Source: Acanthornis magna
Taxonomy: Eukaryota; Chordata; Aves; Passeriformes; Acanthizidae
Length of the DNA: 64,000 nt
Reading direction: 5' to 3'
NCBI GenBank assembly: GCA_036785705.1
Contig: JAWUZG010000013.1
Span: 21,742,501-21,806,500, forward strand
This document shows, piece after piece, positions 1-11,739 of this stretch; the stretch's first letter is position 1; every line of letters begins with the position of its first letter. The notes below the pieces were generated by a model. The model was not told the DNA's origin, did no database searches, and saw nothing but the letters and a program-made list of their open reading frames with translations. The position numbers and the translations under genes are program-made.

Positions 1-147
1 TGCTCAGAAGCAAAAGCAGCAGCTCCTGTGACCTGCAGGTGACATCCACCCTGGGCTGGGCTGGGGACACCAACGCCCATCACCTGCACCCCTGCAGCAC
101 TTGGCATCCTTTCTTTATTTCTTGACCCAGAGCAGAGGCGTGGCTGT

Positions 148-210
148 AGAATCACGGAATTATTAAGGTTTGAAAAGATCTTGAAGAGCTTTGAGTCCCC
201 TCCCAGCCCC
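148..210 (-). mobile_element. CR1 LINE, short 3'-end remnant
   Basis: The segment reads 'agaatcacggaattattaagg' followed by 'tttgaaaagatcttgaagagc', which is the reverse complement of a diverged CR1 3' terminus. The body is lost within about 60 bp. It is an old copy with no coding capacity. Confidence 0.6.
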
Positions 211-1417
211 GAGGGCACCCACATTCCCCTCTTCCATCTTTCCCTGGGCCATCGAGGTTGGGAGGAACACCTCTGCACGAGGTTGGCTCAGCTCTGCTCG
301 AGGATGGAGATCCTCAGGGCTGTGTTTGCAAGGCCCAACTGCAGCCAAGGGTTAACGGCACCACGGTTTTCCTCCGGGAAATTCCCCAACCATTACACAG
401 ATCCACTTTAAAAAAGCCCAGACAACAGCAACCACATAATAAATTAAAAAAATAAAGCTTCGAAATTACTTTGTCCATACTTTTAATATATATTAATGAA
501 CCGAAGTGTTTGCGTTCTGCTCGTATTGTGTTTTGCACTTATTTTTAAAGAATTTCTGTGTTGCAATTAAAGGCAAAACAGCAAAAGTTCATCTTTTTGC
601 AGCAGCATCCTCAGGATGTCTGCTGAGAACCAAGTTTGGGAGGGTTTGTCCTGTCGGTGAAGCCTGCAGAGGAGGGACTTCTCCCTCAGACCGGGATTGA
701 ACAAATCCCCCTTTTATCAAATACCCTCACAGATTGGTGAGGGTTAATTTCAACACACCTGTTGGAAAAAACAAATCTGTGTTTTTCAGCTGCTGTGCAG
801 TACAGCAGAGTTGTTAAAAGTCAGGAGAGAATGGAGTTTCCTGTTGTTTAATCTTGTGTCCGAAGATGCCTGAACAGATTTCTCTCTCTCCCTCCCAACC
901 TCGCAAAGTGAAGCCTGGGAGTAAAAGCTCTTCTTTATGCAAAATGTGTATGTATATAAAACTCTTAGGTATAGTATTAACATATTTAAATTATCATAAA
1001 AATAAATGGTGCACCAAAACCTTCCCTGGCTTTTTTTTTCCCCCCTTAAAAAATAGTTATGGATATTATTCTCAGAGAAATGTCTTACGTGTGGGCATGC
1101 TAAGAATTCATGATTTCATTGCACAGCAGAGAATATGTGAGTTTTATGTGTGATTCACAAAGAAAATTAGGTGTGAAAGTGGGATAAGTACTGGGATGTA
1201 CAGGAGATAGCTACCTCCAAGGCAAGATTTACATACAGATATTTGTGTTGTGTTATGGAACCTACTTATTGTAGCCATAAAAATTATTTGTACATCGATT
1301 TCCGTGGAGTCAAATTTTAAATACGTAAAAGGTAGTTAATTCTTCCAAATGAGTTTGTAAAAAAATGCCAGGGGGACAAGATGCAGCAGAGACCATAGAA
1401 ACAGCCTTGTCACATGA
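211..1417. other. Unique noncoding DNA
   Basis: GC-rich to about 360, then AT-rich. Small open frames (up to 99 codons) show no recognisable domain. A T/C run sits at about 1030-1045. No gene, RNA or repeat was recognised. Confidence 0.5.
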
Positions 1418-1465
1418 TGCAGCAAATGGGAACCAGAAATTTGCAGCAAATGGGAGCCAGAAATC
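1418..1465. repeat. 24-bp tandem duplication, 2 copies
   Basis: Two adjacent 24-bp units (1418-1441 and 1442-1465) start with tgcagcaaatggg and differ at two positions (gaacc/gagcc and the last base). This is a simple slippage-type duplication. Confidence 0.85.
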
Positions 1466-4400
1466 CCCATTAAGAGCACTACATTGTGTAGAATCAATGT
1501 AATCAGCCATCACTGCCTGAAAAAAAAAATGTATTTTACATATTGCTATCCAATTTCTAGAAATGATTTTGCTGTAAGAAGAAGGAGAAAGCCCAGAATA
1601 ACAAAACGAGATGAAATGCTCAGAGCTCAATTGTTGCACATTTTTATCCGTGTCTTTGAACAGGGTGAGAAATCCAGTAGAAATTATTCAAATTTAGACA
1701 CGTGGCAGAGAAATGGGATCTGCAAAATAATAACTGTAATAGCATTCAATAGAAATACGATTTTAATGAAATAAAGGTTTCTGTCTTACTTTGCCACCTT
1801 CTCACAGGGTTTCCCATCTTGGTAATTATCAGCAATCACCCCGGGTTCTCCTGCCCAGCCCGACACCCTGGGACAGCAAATCATTTTTAATGGGGAGCAA
1901 AAGAGGGAAACTGAGGGCTGCCTGGATTAACTATTTTGCCCAAGGTCACAGGCAGGTCGATTTATGGGCAGGGACAGAAATTAAACAGGGGCTCCATCAC
2001 TGGAACAGCACTGCCGAACCCCAGCAGATGTGTCACACAGCTGGAATGCACCCCAAAACCCTGCCTGCACCCCTCTGGATCCCTCAGGAATTACAGACAG
2101 CAGGGAGAGCTGCTTTAGAGCCAAAAATGCACACTCACCTCCCCAAGGTCCATCCCACCCACCCAGCTCTTAGCAAAGGCCTGAGCAATTTTTCACTCAT
2201 GCTTTCATCTGGGCTGAAACACCTGGATTTGGATTTGGCAGGTGCAGGGGGGAGGTGAAACAGCATCTGAGCTGAGCCTGAGGTATCCCAGAATGTCTCA
2301 GCTGAAAGATGGCAGAAAGGTGAACTCAGGCAAGCAGGATTTATCCTTAAAGCTCAAACTCCTGCCCCACCTGAGCACAGGGATGAACACCAACATCCTC
2401 AGCTTCCCACAGCCTGGTGAAGCCAGGAATTTGCCCTCCAATGGACACAGGACCACCCTGCCTGCTGCCAGTGGCCAAAGAACAGATGATTTTTTCCCTC
2501 GAATCCTCCTCACATCACTGATTTCTTCCCTCATTACGCGGCTCAGCCATGGACCTGCTCCAGCAGGAGTTCTGGGGAAGGTGTCACAAAGAGCTGGGGC
2601 TCTTCTCTGACTGTCACCAGGGCCAGGACTGACCATTCCCCTCTTTTCAAGGCAGATTTTAGGAGAAGCCAGCAAGGTTTATTGTTGTTGTTACAGTCCA
2701 GGTGTTTTGTTATTCCCACCCAATGCCACAGATTAACAAAATAATTCAGGCACCACCTATCAATTTCTGATGGCTTTGCACCCATAATATCTATTCCCCC
2801 TAAACAGAGTATCTGGCTATTCAAGTTTGTGAAAAAATACTCAGAAATATTAGCAACACACTCTGCTAGCTGCTCCCTCACAGGAATTTTTACCTATTGA
2901 CATTACCACTGTTCTGTATGTTGCTTTAGTTTGGCTGTGGTTTGTTGTGTTTTGTTTGGGTTTTTTTTTTTTTAAGTGTAACAAATATATTTACCTTTTT
3001 AGGTATAATTTTATCCGAAAACCTAATAAAAAGCCAGTAAAGAAACAAAGTTAGCTATTAGATAACAGTTCTTGCTGCCAAAAGCCATAATCTGACACAG
3101 ATTGAGCCTGGTACAGTAGTCAATTAATGGCTCAGTGCTCATACAATAATGACCTACTAACCTGACGGTGTGTTGCTCTCACATTTTGCTGTCCCCTGGG
3201 ATGCTACTGTCACTGTGTTATCTATTGCCTGCTTCCCTATCAAAGAAAATAAGCAGAGCTGAAATGTATGTACGCATCAAGCTCTGTAGTTCATTGCACA
3301 CCAACCCCAGCAACTGGAGGAACAATAGATTTATAAGTTTATCCTACATTAAACCAAACATGCCTGACTGCACTGTAAATTACTAAATAATAAACCAGGT
3401 GGTGTAAGATCCTGACTTGGACAGAATATAAAAATCTATCAACCTGTAAAATACAATAACCATAAACGTGCTATGTAGCTGATGGCTCAGGTAAACCATC
3501 CACCTCCAGCTACAGAGGTTTTGCTGGAGTAAATTGCAACAAAAGGTTTACTAAATTTAGGTCTCGAGCTCTTTTTCATTTTAGGCAACACCATCAATAG
3601 GAGAAATATAATTGAGCTAAAACCAGTGGCAAATGTGTTTGTTTTGTTTACATTTCTTTGTCTCTAATGGAGCTATTTCATGGTAATGTGCTGTGTTTCC
3701 CAGCACATTGCCACGGGCATTTAGTCTGATCTCTAAAGAGAAGATGAACTACTGCAGAAGGGCATCTTTCTTCAGGATTCAAACTTCACATTCAAATTAG
3801 CTTGAAGTAGTACAGGAGGTGCAAAATGCAGAACACTGAAAGGTCAGGGCACTTGCAGCCTTTGATTGGACTAAATCTCAATTTAAAAGGAACCCCCAGC
3901 AGTTGCGTTAGTGCAATAAAATATTTTGCACGCCGTCGTGCACACCATTAGTCCCACCCCATATTATATCCTAGCTTTTTAATAAGTCCTACCTTTGCTC
4001 CCAAAATTAATTGCCATGACCCGCAGAAAACATTAGATCAAGACGTTCCAAAACAATTCAATAAATCATAACTCCAAAATCTACAATAATAATTAATTCC
4101 CTTTTCAGAGCTTTTCAAGAAGCCAAGCAGGTTAAATTTATATGATTTACAAACAGTGTTTACATTCATAGAGAGACAACTAATTGCTGCACGGCTTGAC
4201 ATCATTACAGGGAAATGCTGGGGGATGCAGACAGTTTAATTAGGGGTGGCTTTAAGTTCACAACACGACTGGTACCACAGTGCTTTACTAATGTGCTTAT
4301 ATAGGATGATCATACACACCACTGCTTTTTTTCTTCCTGTACTCTTTGTCTTTACAACAGAAAATAAAGTATTTTTCCCACACAGGCAAGCTGACACAGT

Positions 4401-4960
4401 GTATATTTCCCCCTCGATTTTATTCACTTGCTTTGCAGAGCATAAAGAAATGTTTCTTAACCTAACAAAGTGCATATTCAATTGCAGATCCGTGTGCCTT
4501 GCTGATCCACGAGCAAACACACATAAATCCTGGGCTCAGCCTCTCCCAAATTCCCCCATTCAAGGCAAACTCCCACTGAAATTAGCGGGGACTCAGCACC
4601 CCATCCCCATTAACCTGGACTGAGCCTCGTGTGAACCCACGCAACGCAATTGGGGTTTAAAGTTGTTCCCCCACCTTTTTTTTTGAGGAAAAATGGGAAG
4701 TGCCTTGAAGGGAGCACTTGAACTTTGGTGTGGTGTGCCCAGTGTGCATCTCCAAGGGGCAGACAAGGGTGGCTGTTTCCATCATTACATTGTTTTTCTC
4801 TTGCCGTGCTAGGGACAGACCCCACAAGCACCTACTCATTTCTTTTTAAGCACACTAGGCTGAAATATTATTATCCTGGTACTATGAGGTACCTCCATCA
4901 CTTATTGGCCACAGAGGTTTCTGCATGGTTGGACAGAGGAATACAGCACTGCTGTCCTGG
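1466..4960. other. Unique noncoding DNA, AT-rich, repeat-poor
   Basis: No CR1 or tandem repeat was recognised apart from a T run near 2961-2974. The 3000-4250 part is AT-rich, free of visible repeats and stop-dense in all frames, which is compatible with conserved regulatory DNA; conservation cannot be judged from one sequence. Open frames near 1791-2675 lack domain similarity. Confidence 0.45.
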
Positions 4961-5163
4961 GGCAGGAGGGTCCTTCACTGCTCTCCCACTGTCCAGAGAC
5001 CTTCAGAGGATTTATTTTCCTGTCCCGGAGCAGGAGGGTCCTTCACTGCTCTCCCACTGTCCAGAGACCTTCAGAGGATTTATTTTCCTGTCCCGGAGCA
5101 GGAGGGTCCTTCACTGCTCTCCCACTGTCCAGAGACATTCAGAGGATTTATTTTCCTGTTCTG
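4961..5163. repeat. 68-bp tandem repeat, 3 copies
   Basis: The start 'caggagggtccttcactgct' recurs at 4963, 5031 and 5099, so the period is exactly 68 bp. Copies are nearly identical; the third has 'gacattcag' for 'gaccttcag', and the array ends in ctgttctgg. Because 68 is not a multiple of 3, the same peptide appears in rotating frames, which creates spurious ORFs of 115 and 217 codons. Confidence 0.92.
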
Positions 5164-6094
5164 GTCTCAGCATGGGTGTCTCAGTTCTAGTTTTAGTTCT
5201 AGCTCCTCTTCTAGCCTCAGCATCTCCTCCTCCATGTCTCCCAGTGCAATGGAGCCTTTTCACTCCCCGTGAAATGAAACCCCTTGGGAGATATTTAAAA
5301 GGACAGAATTATTTCAGAAACTGGTTTGTGATACGGGAAAAAAAAAAATACTGCATCCAATTAAAAATGCACAAGTAACTCAGACAAGAAGAATGCAAGT
5401 GTCAATACAAAGGTGCAGGAGACAGGAATCAGCAGCAGCTGTTTCCTTGGTCCTTGGTTTAGGAACCACATCACAGCTAATGCTGATTCCCAATCCCAAA
5501 ACAATGGCATCACTCCAGGTGGGAGCATCTCTGGCCTCGTGTCGACACCTGATCGTTTGGCAGAGAAAAGAGGAGGCCTTTATTGACCAAAATGACACCC
5601 ACAGGTTTTGATTTCACAAACAAAATCTCTGGAAAAGTTATAGAATGAGACTGAAAACTCTCAATTTCCATTTAGCTGCATGAATTTTAGTCTTGGACAC
5701 ATGGAAAAAGGCTAGCCCTGAGCTCTGTTTGCCTGTCACACTGTCCATGGAAAGTTTTCCTGCACTAGTTTGAAATTTAAGTAATTTTCTGGCACTGCAT
5801 TTTTGGTACGTAACTCCGTGTTACAACAACTGGCAGTGGTGAAGTTGTTACGGTCTATTTATCTGTATTTAATTATTTTTATGCACCCATCACTGTAGCA
5901 TCTGGATCAAATGTAATAATGCATTAAATTAAACTGTCTAGAGTGGAAAACACAAACTGTTTCCATCCCCACAACACCCCAGCCAGCCCCACAACAACAG
6001 CAGTGACAACAAAGACAAGATCTTTCAAAGCACAGAAGTTCAGTGGCCAGAGATGAGGACAAAGCCAAGTGTGAAATGAGTGTATTGGCAGAAT
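5164..6094. other. Unique noncoding DNA
   Basis: It opens with a degenerate pyrimidine-rich stretch (about 5185-5245, repeated 'ttctag' and 'ctcctc') and continues as unique sequence. No gene or transposon was recognised. Confidence 0.45.
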
Positions 6095-6225
6095 AGAATC
6101 CCAGAATGGTTTGGGGTCGAAAAGACCTTAAAAATGTCCATGGCAGGGACACCTCCCACTGTCCCAGGCTGCTCCAAGCCCCAGTGTCCAGCCTGGCCTT
6201 GGGCACTGCCAGGGGTCCAGGGGCA
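6095..6225 (-). mobile_element. CR1 LINE, 3' portion (left half of a split copy)
   Basis: It reads from the CR1 3' end ('aatcccagaatggtttgggg') through the block 'caggctgctccaagcccc' to 'aggggtccaggggca'. In other copies here this is followed directly by 'cacagctgctctgggcacc'. In this copy the continuation resumes only at 6348, after a foreign 122-bp insert. Confidence 0.9.
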
Positions 6226-6347
6226 GCCTGCTGTCACTGTGCCATCCTCTTAACCTAATGTAAGGAAATTCATATTCAGTGAACGAGGAAATTACTTTGG
6301 GTATGTATCATTCAAATCCTTAAGGATTATTGGCTGATTAGGAGCAC
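6226..6347 (+). repeat. 122-bp insert inside CR1, copy of 7072-7193
   Basis: It has the same length as 7072-7193, in the same orientation, with four differences by eye, all transitions (about 97% identity). It lies between two parts of one CR1 element and replaces only about 5-8 bp of CR1. The 7072 copy sits in unique DNA and is the likely source. Confidence 0.9.
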
Positions 6348-6700
6348 TTCTCTGGGCACCTGTGCCAGGACCTGCCCACCCTCCCAGGGAACAATTCCTT
6401 CCCAATATCCCATCTAAATCCTCCCACTTCCAGCTTAAAGCCATTCCCTGTGTCCAGTCCCTCCGTCCCTTGTCCCCAGTCCCTCTCCAGCTCTCCTGGA
6501 GCCCTTCAGGCCCTGCCAGGGGCTCTGAGCTCACCCTGGAGCCTTCCCTTCCCCAGATAAGCTCCCCCAGCCTGGCTCCAGAGCAGCTCCAGCCCTGGAG
6601 AATGTCCATGGTCTCCTCTGGACTCTCTCCAGCAGATCCACATTCTTGTGCAGAGCATTCCAGGATGCAGCGCTCCAGGCTGGGTACCCCAGGGGGGAAT
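6348..6700 (-). mobile_element. CR1 LINE, 5' part of the split copy
   Basis: It resumes CR1 at 'ttctctgggcacctgtgcc' and continues through blocks shared with the copies at 16.7 kb and 59.9 kb ('ccatctaaatcctcccactt', 'tggagcccttcaggccctg'). The 5' limit is uncertain. No reverse transcriptase sequence is present. Confidence 0.85.
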
Positions 6701-6812
6701 AGAGGGATGGAATCAGGCACCAGAGGAGGTGTCTGAGGTAGGAAGGTCTTTCTTTCGGAGCAGCTTCTTCCAAATCTGCATTTTCACTCGGCCTGAGAAG
6801 CCTCAGAGATGT

Positions 6813-6836
6813 TGAATGAATGAATGAATGAATGAA
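6813..6836. repeat. (TGAA)n microsatellite
   Basis: Six tandem TGAA units follow the split CR1 copy. Confidence 0.9.
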
Positions 6837-7071
6837 GAGACCCAGCTGAGATGCTGTTTAGAGAACCAGGACTATAAATATTTTCACCTCTCAGCAATCT
6901 GGAGTGCTGGACAACCTAACAACAGTTAAAGGAGGTAAATTTTGCTCCCCTTTGTGCACGACCCTATTGATTTCACATTCTACACTTTAAGAAAGTGCTG
7001 AGATCATTACGTGTCTTTTAATAGATTTTGACTCCGGAGACAAACATGTTGAGAGCTGTCACCACCAAGAT

Positions 7072-7193
7072 GCCTGCTGTCACTGTGCCATCTTCTTAAC
7101 CTAACGTAAGGAAATTCATATTTAGTGAACGAGGAAATTACTTTGGGTATGTATCATTCAAATCCTTAAGGATTATTGGCTAATTAGGAGCAC
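7072..7193 (+). repeat. Probable donor of the 122-bp local duplication
   Basis: It nearly matches 6226-6347, but here it is continuous with unique flanks ('caccaccaaga' on the left, 'agtaatgtaaatttgcc' on the right), so this is the likely ancestral position. The two copies start 846 bp apart. Confidence 0.88.
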
Positions 7194-8605
7194 AGTAATG
7201 TAAATTTGCCTTGTGTCAGGTTTTCAGGAACAGTAAAATAACATAATTAAGCAGTGAGCAAAGTAGATCATTTAAGCTACTCTTCACTGACAAATGTATA
7301 TGATGTCTAAATATACCATGGGCTTCTAAACTAGTAACTAATGAGAACTGACTGGAAAGTCTAAAACAATGGTGTGAAAGAGAAATCGAGTATGTTAATC
7401 CAGAGTAAATAGCTCCAACTCACACTTGGTGGCACTGAGGAGGAGGAGGGGGACATTTCCAGCCCCTCTGGCTGCCTGCCTGTGTCCCTGCTGGTGGCAG
7501 AGGTGCAGTTTGAGTAGCAGGGGCAGCCCAGACCCCTTCCTGCTCAATTCACAAGAATCCACTGAATCCCTGCAGCTGCAGCTAAAAGAAAAAATTTCCT
7601 CATGGAAATTCATCACAAACCCAAACAAGGTCTTTGCATAAGCAATCGCATGCGTGGTTTGGGTTTTTATAACCTGATTCTTCTCTTTTTTTCTGCTTTG
7701 GTTCACCCTCGGTTTGCTGGGCGGTGACTTTGCATGACACACACAACCGGAGCCGTGTTGATCTCGTACGTGACCCTTGCTTTGCATCTTGTTTGAGCAA
7801 CCCTGGCTGAAATCAGTCCCTGTGAGGGTCCCTGTTACATCAGGACAGTGGCACGAAGTGGGGACTGAGGTGACACGAGCTGGTGGCAGAGAGCAGCCTC
7901 CTGCAGAGGATCCTTGCTTCCCGAGCAGCTCCCAGCGCTCCCACGAACCACAGAAAATGATTCACACAAACTGCACGGCCAAATTCTGCTCAGCCACTCC
8001 TTGGAAACATTAATATTTTGAACTGCAGATGTTTCAGTTTAATATCTGGCCCTCAGCACTGCAGCAGAGGATGGGTGGGTACCTCACGCAGGAGTGGGAA
8101 CATTTTCAGTGCTCCACCAGAGGCACGTACTGAACTCTGAGATCCTGCAGCTCATCAGCTCCATGCCTGAATGAGCAGCTCCTGAAAGCAGGCACAGGCA
8201 GGGGATCTCCTCTGAAATCCCTCAAACAAGGAATTTTTCTGCTCACCATGCCCTAATTTATTTCTGTTGCTCCTGGGTGTGACAATGCTCCCAGCCAGGG
8301 CTGATGCCACCATCGCCATCTCCCAGATTGGTCCATCCCCTCTCGCTCAGCTTTTTGGGGGGCTGCAAATCCTCCCCATGTGGTGAGAGCTCATGGAAAA
8401 ACCATCCTGGTGCTTCCCCTCAGTGGCACAGCTCAGAGGTGGAGAATTCCAGCCTTTCCAGGCCCTCTGCTTTTCCCACTCACGACTTTCTGCCCATTCG
8501 CTCTTACCCTTTCCTTCCTTCTCGTCCCAACCTCAATATTCCTGACCTCTGCAAAGGACAGGGATTATGGGATCCAGCTGCACCCATGGCACGAGGTAAT
8601 CACCA
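7194..8605. other. Unique noncoding DNA
   Basis: AT-rich to about 7420, then mixed GC. No transposon, RNA gene or recognisable coding segment was seen. Open frames of up to 161 codons have no domain and overlap the tandem repeat that follows. Confidence 0.45.
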
Positions 8606-8711
8606 TCCCGAATTTACAGGGAACGGTTTCACAATTCCAGTGTCCCTAATTTACAGGGAACGGTTTCACAATTCCAGTGTCCCTAATTTACAGGGAACGG
8701 TTTCACAATTC
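8606..8711. repeat. 37-bp tandem repeat, about 3 copies
   Basis: 'aatttacagggaacggtttc' recurs at 8611, 8648 and 8685, giving an exact 37-bp period. The units are identical apart from their edges. Confidence 0.93.
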
Positions 8712-8830
8712 CTGCACCAGGAATGGATTCAGGATGCAGGGAGCAGTCGTTGTCAGAGCTGCAGCTCAACAGAGGTGGCCATGAGGTGACAAAGACACCC
8801 CACACACCCTGCATTGGAGCCCCATCCCCG

Positions 8831-8958
8831 GAGGGATTTAAAGCTCTGTGGATGTGGCACCTGGGGACTTGGATGGGGTGGCCTTGGCGGTGCTGGGGAT
8901 GGTTGGGGTTGAGGGTCTGAGAGGGCTTTTCCAGCCTCAAGGATTTGTTGATTCCGTG
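8831..8958 (+). mobile_element. CR1 LINE, 3'-end fragment (older subfamily)
   Basis: It contains 'ggagggatttaaagctctgt', 'gatgtggcacctggggac', then 'gggcttttccagcctcaagg' and a tail of 'ttgttgattccgtg'. This is the order of the CR1 3' UTR type with 'gatctta-aggtcttttccaacc'. It is diverged. Confidence 0.8.
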
Positions 8959-10395
8959 TTTTTTTCCACTCAATCACCAGCCTTGGGAATATTTCTGAAG
9001 ATGGGACTGCTGTGGCAGAGACCAACAGAAGCTCTGCCATTGCCTCTGGCTCCCCTGGCTAACCAATGTCCTAATTCAACATTCAAACATCCAAGAAAAG
9101 TCTAAATCCTTAGCACCAAACCTCTGCTAAGCTCAAAAAACTCTTGCAATTAAAAGTGTTCAAACTCACTCTGCCTGCAAACACAAATAATTTACTTTGG
9201 GTTCCATACCAGAGCTTGCAATTACATTAAATAAGTCATTTACAACTGTCTGCTAATCAAAGAGATAATATGTAGAATAAGTGTTTCACAGCAATTAAAT
9301 CTTTTTTTCTCCCATTAACTAAAAAAGGTTATTTTGCAGCCTCTTTGTGCTGAAATGTAACAGCACAAATATAGTGCTTTGTTATCAGTTTAAAAATTGA
9401 AACCTCTGTGCATCCTTTTTTTTTTTTCCTTCTGGATTCCAGTTAAGTAAAATTGCCTTTCATGAGAAATGCTTGCAAATTATCAAAGACTTTCATTTTA
9501 AACAAGCGCAGAGAGTATGGAGCAAATGCCTTCCTTCCAAAGTAATTGGAATTTCTATCTAAATTATTCTTGGACAAATTAAAAGTGCCAAATATAAGTC
9601 AATTTTTATTGGGAAGAATTCTATTATAGTTTGTAATAAAGGAAAACTAAAAAACATGCTGCAGCATCCTTGGAAAAGTGGAAAGTATTTTAGGAAGATC
9701 GAGAGCCCTCAGCATCCTATGATGCTTATTAAAAACTACTTTCAATGAGGTGATTAGGGACAAAATTGTCAAGTAAGCAGAGAAAAAAATTACTTCTCAG
9801 CCTAATAAGTGTATCACAGAATTAGTTCTTTCCCCCTTTAGAGATAACATCCAGCTGATGGGCTTGTCACCATGGATAAAGGCTATTTTGATTTCATACA
9901 GGCTAGCTTTTAAATATTAATATTCATAAAAAGGAAAATAATTCTGTAGCTAAAACCTCCCCCCTCCTTCCTGGCTCCTCATTCCAGCACAGAAAAGGGC
10001 AGTTGTCACCCCAAAATGAAGTCATTTTTAGCCCTCTGTGTCTAATCGTGGCGAGAGCCAGTAAAATAAATCAGCGAGGAGTAAAAGTAAAATTTGCAAT
10101 AACCCGATACTACTGCCTCATCCTCCCACATCTCAGGACATAAAACTTACTGTCAGAAGAACTCACAGCATGAGAATTAATCAAGGAACTCTTAAAATAC
10201 TCCAAGCACCTTCCTCCTGATGACTAATTTGCCTTTCCTATTGCAAACTACTAATTTTTTATCTCAATCGATATGTACAAATATACCTTCCCATCAATCA
10301 CCCGGGGCAAGGCCAAACTTCCACTATTTATGTAAGACTGACTACAAGATGAAACAAAAATTGACTACAGCAAACCTGGGCCGCCGTGACAGCCC
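8959..10395. other. Unique AT-rich noncoding DNA
   Basis: 9060-10300 is AT-rich, has no visible repeat beyond a T run at about 9417-9428, and is stop-dense in all frames. It is a CNE-like candidate block only; no gene was recognised. Confidence 0.45.
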
Positions 10396-10399
10396 CGGA

Positions 10400-10416
10400 G
10401 GGAGGGAGGGAAGGGG
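10400..10416 (+). other. G-quadruplex motif
   Basis: Four runs of at least three G, separated by 1, 1 and 2 nt, lie within a purine-rich stretch (about 10396-10436). The pattern fits the standard intramolecular G4 rule with short loops. Function is unknown. Confidence 0.6.
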
Positions 10417-10884
10417 AAAGGAGGGATGGGAGAAGGTGGAATGAGCACCTTGGGAAGGAACGAGGGGCCCGTGGCAGAGGAAACCTTCACCAGGCAGGAC
10501 AGAGGGGCAGGAAAACCAGGGGGTGGCAGGGCAATGGAAAGAGCCCCGAAGAATCTCTTAGAAATACCCAGAAGTCCCAGAGGAAGAAGTTCAGACTGAG
10601 CAGGGAAAAGGGAACAATAGAAAAATGGCTGAAATGTAAGAAAAGTGCCCAGAATTGCTCTGTGGAGAGAGGAGAGGCCAGGAGAAATATAGGAATAACT
10701 CAGGTTGAGTCGGAGTGACCCCAGCAGAAGCCAGAGGGCTTCAGGGATGTATTAATCAGGAGAATTTCTCTATCCAGTTGAACACATTAACGACCAAGGA
10801 GGATGGAGGAGGAAATCCGTGGAAGGGTTTGGAGATGGGAGCAGCCCTGTGAAGCAGCCCTGGCAGGGCTGTGCAGGCAAGGCC

Positions 10885-11425
10885 AGGTCCATCCAGGGCA
10901 GACACACCCTGCACATCTGCACACAGCTGCCAGGAGCTCCCGACCCCACGGGCACCCTGCAGAGCCCATGGAGAGCTCATGGAGCTCTGGAAGAGCCCAA
11001 CACCTCGGGCTGCCTCCAGATCCATCCAGGGCAGACACACCCTGCACATCTGCACACAGCTGCCAGGAGCTCCCGACCCCACGGGCACCCTGCAGAGCCC
11101 ATGGAGAGCTCATGGAGCTCTGGAAGAGCCCAACACCTCGGGCTGCCTCCAGATCCATCCAGGGCAGACACACCCTGCACATCTGCACACAGCTGCCAGG
11201 AGCTCCCAACCCCATGGGCACCCTGCAGAGCCCATGGAGAGCTCACGGAGCTCTGGAAGAGCCCAACACCTCGGGCTGCCTCCAGATCCATCCAGGGCAG
11301 ACACACCCTGCACATCTGCACACAGCTGCCAGGAGCTCCCAACCCCATGGGCACCCTGCAGAGCCCATGGAGAGCTCATGGAGCTCTGGATGAGCCCAAC
11401 ACCTCGGGCTGCCTCCAGATCCACC
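10885..11425. repeat. 133-bp GC-rich minisatellite, about 4 copies
   Basis: The landmark 'atccagggcagacacaccct' starts at 10891, 11024, 11157 and 11290, an exact 133-bp period. A fifth partial unit ends at about 11425 ('agatccaccc'). Copies 1-2 share 'gaccccacgggc' and copies 3-4 share 'aaccccatgggc', so the array has two sub-types arranged in blocks. The unit is almost free of stops in all plus frames and most minus frames, which produces overlapping ORFs of 125-235 codons on both strands. I regard these as artefacts. Confidence 0.95.
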
Positions 11426-11739
11426 CAGTCCTGCTTTAGGGATGAACGGGGCACCGTTCCAAACCTCAGATCCTGGACTGCAAACTGCACAGGAACACTG
11501 CTACTCACACACCGAAACCCCAATTCTTCCTGGGGCTGTGTCCCTCTGAGGATGGCGAAACTCAAATGTGAATTCTGAGGCTGTTCTGTGCTGAGGAGCT
11601 GCAGAGGAAAACACAAGGAGGAGGCAGCAGTGGTCACTGTGCCTCTGCTCCCTTGGAAGCGTTTTCACTGGAAAAATAAAGACAGTAAACAGTTATAAGG
11701 GTTTAAAGGGACCTCTGAGAAAGATGGGGACAGAATTTT
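11426..11739. other. Unique noncoding DNA
   Basis: No repeat, transposon or gene was recognised between the minisatellite and the next CR1 copy. Confidence 0.45.

Noticed and set aside
4725..5378. 217-codon plus ORF with repeated peptide
   Set aside because: It depends on the 68-bp tandem repeat, and the flanking residues lack any domain.
8606..8711. CRISPR-like array
   Set aside because: The units are head-to-tail without unique spacers, and the genome is avian.
10803..11637. Overlapping ORFs of 110-235 codons on both strands
   Set aside because: All are produced by the 133-bp minisatellite, whose unit is nearly stop-free; the same peptides appear in rotated frames.
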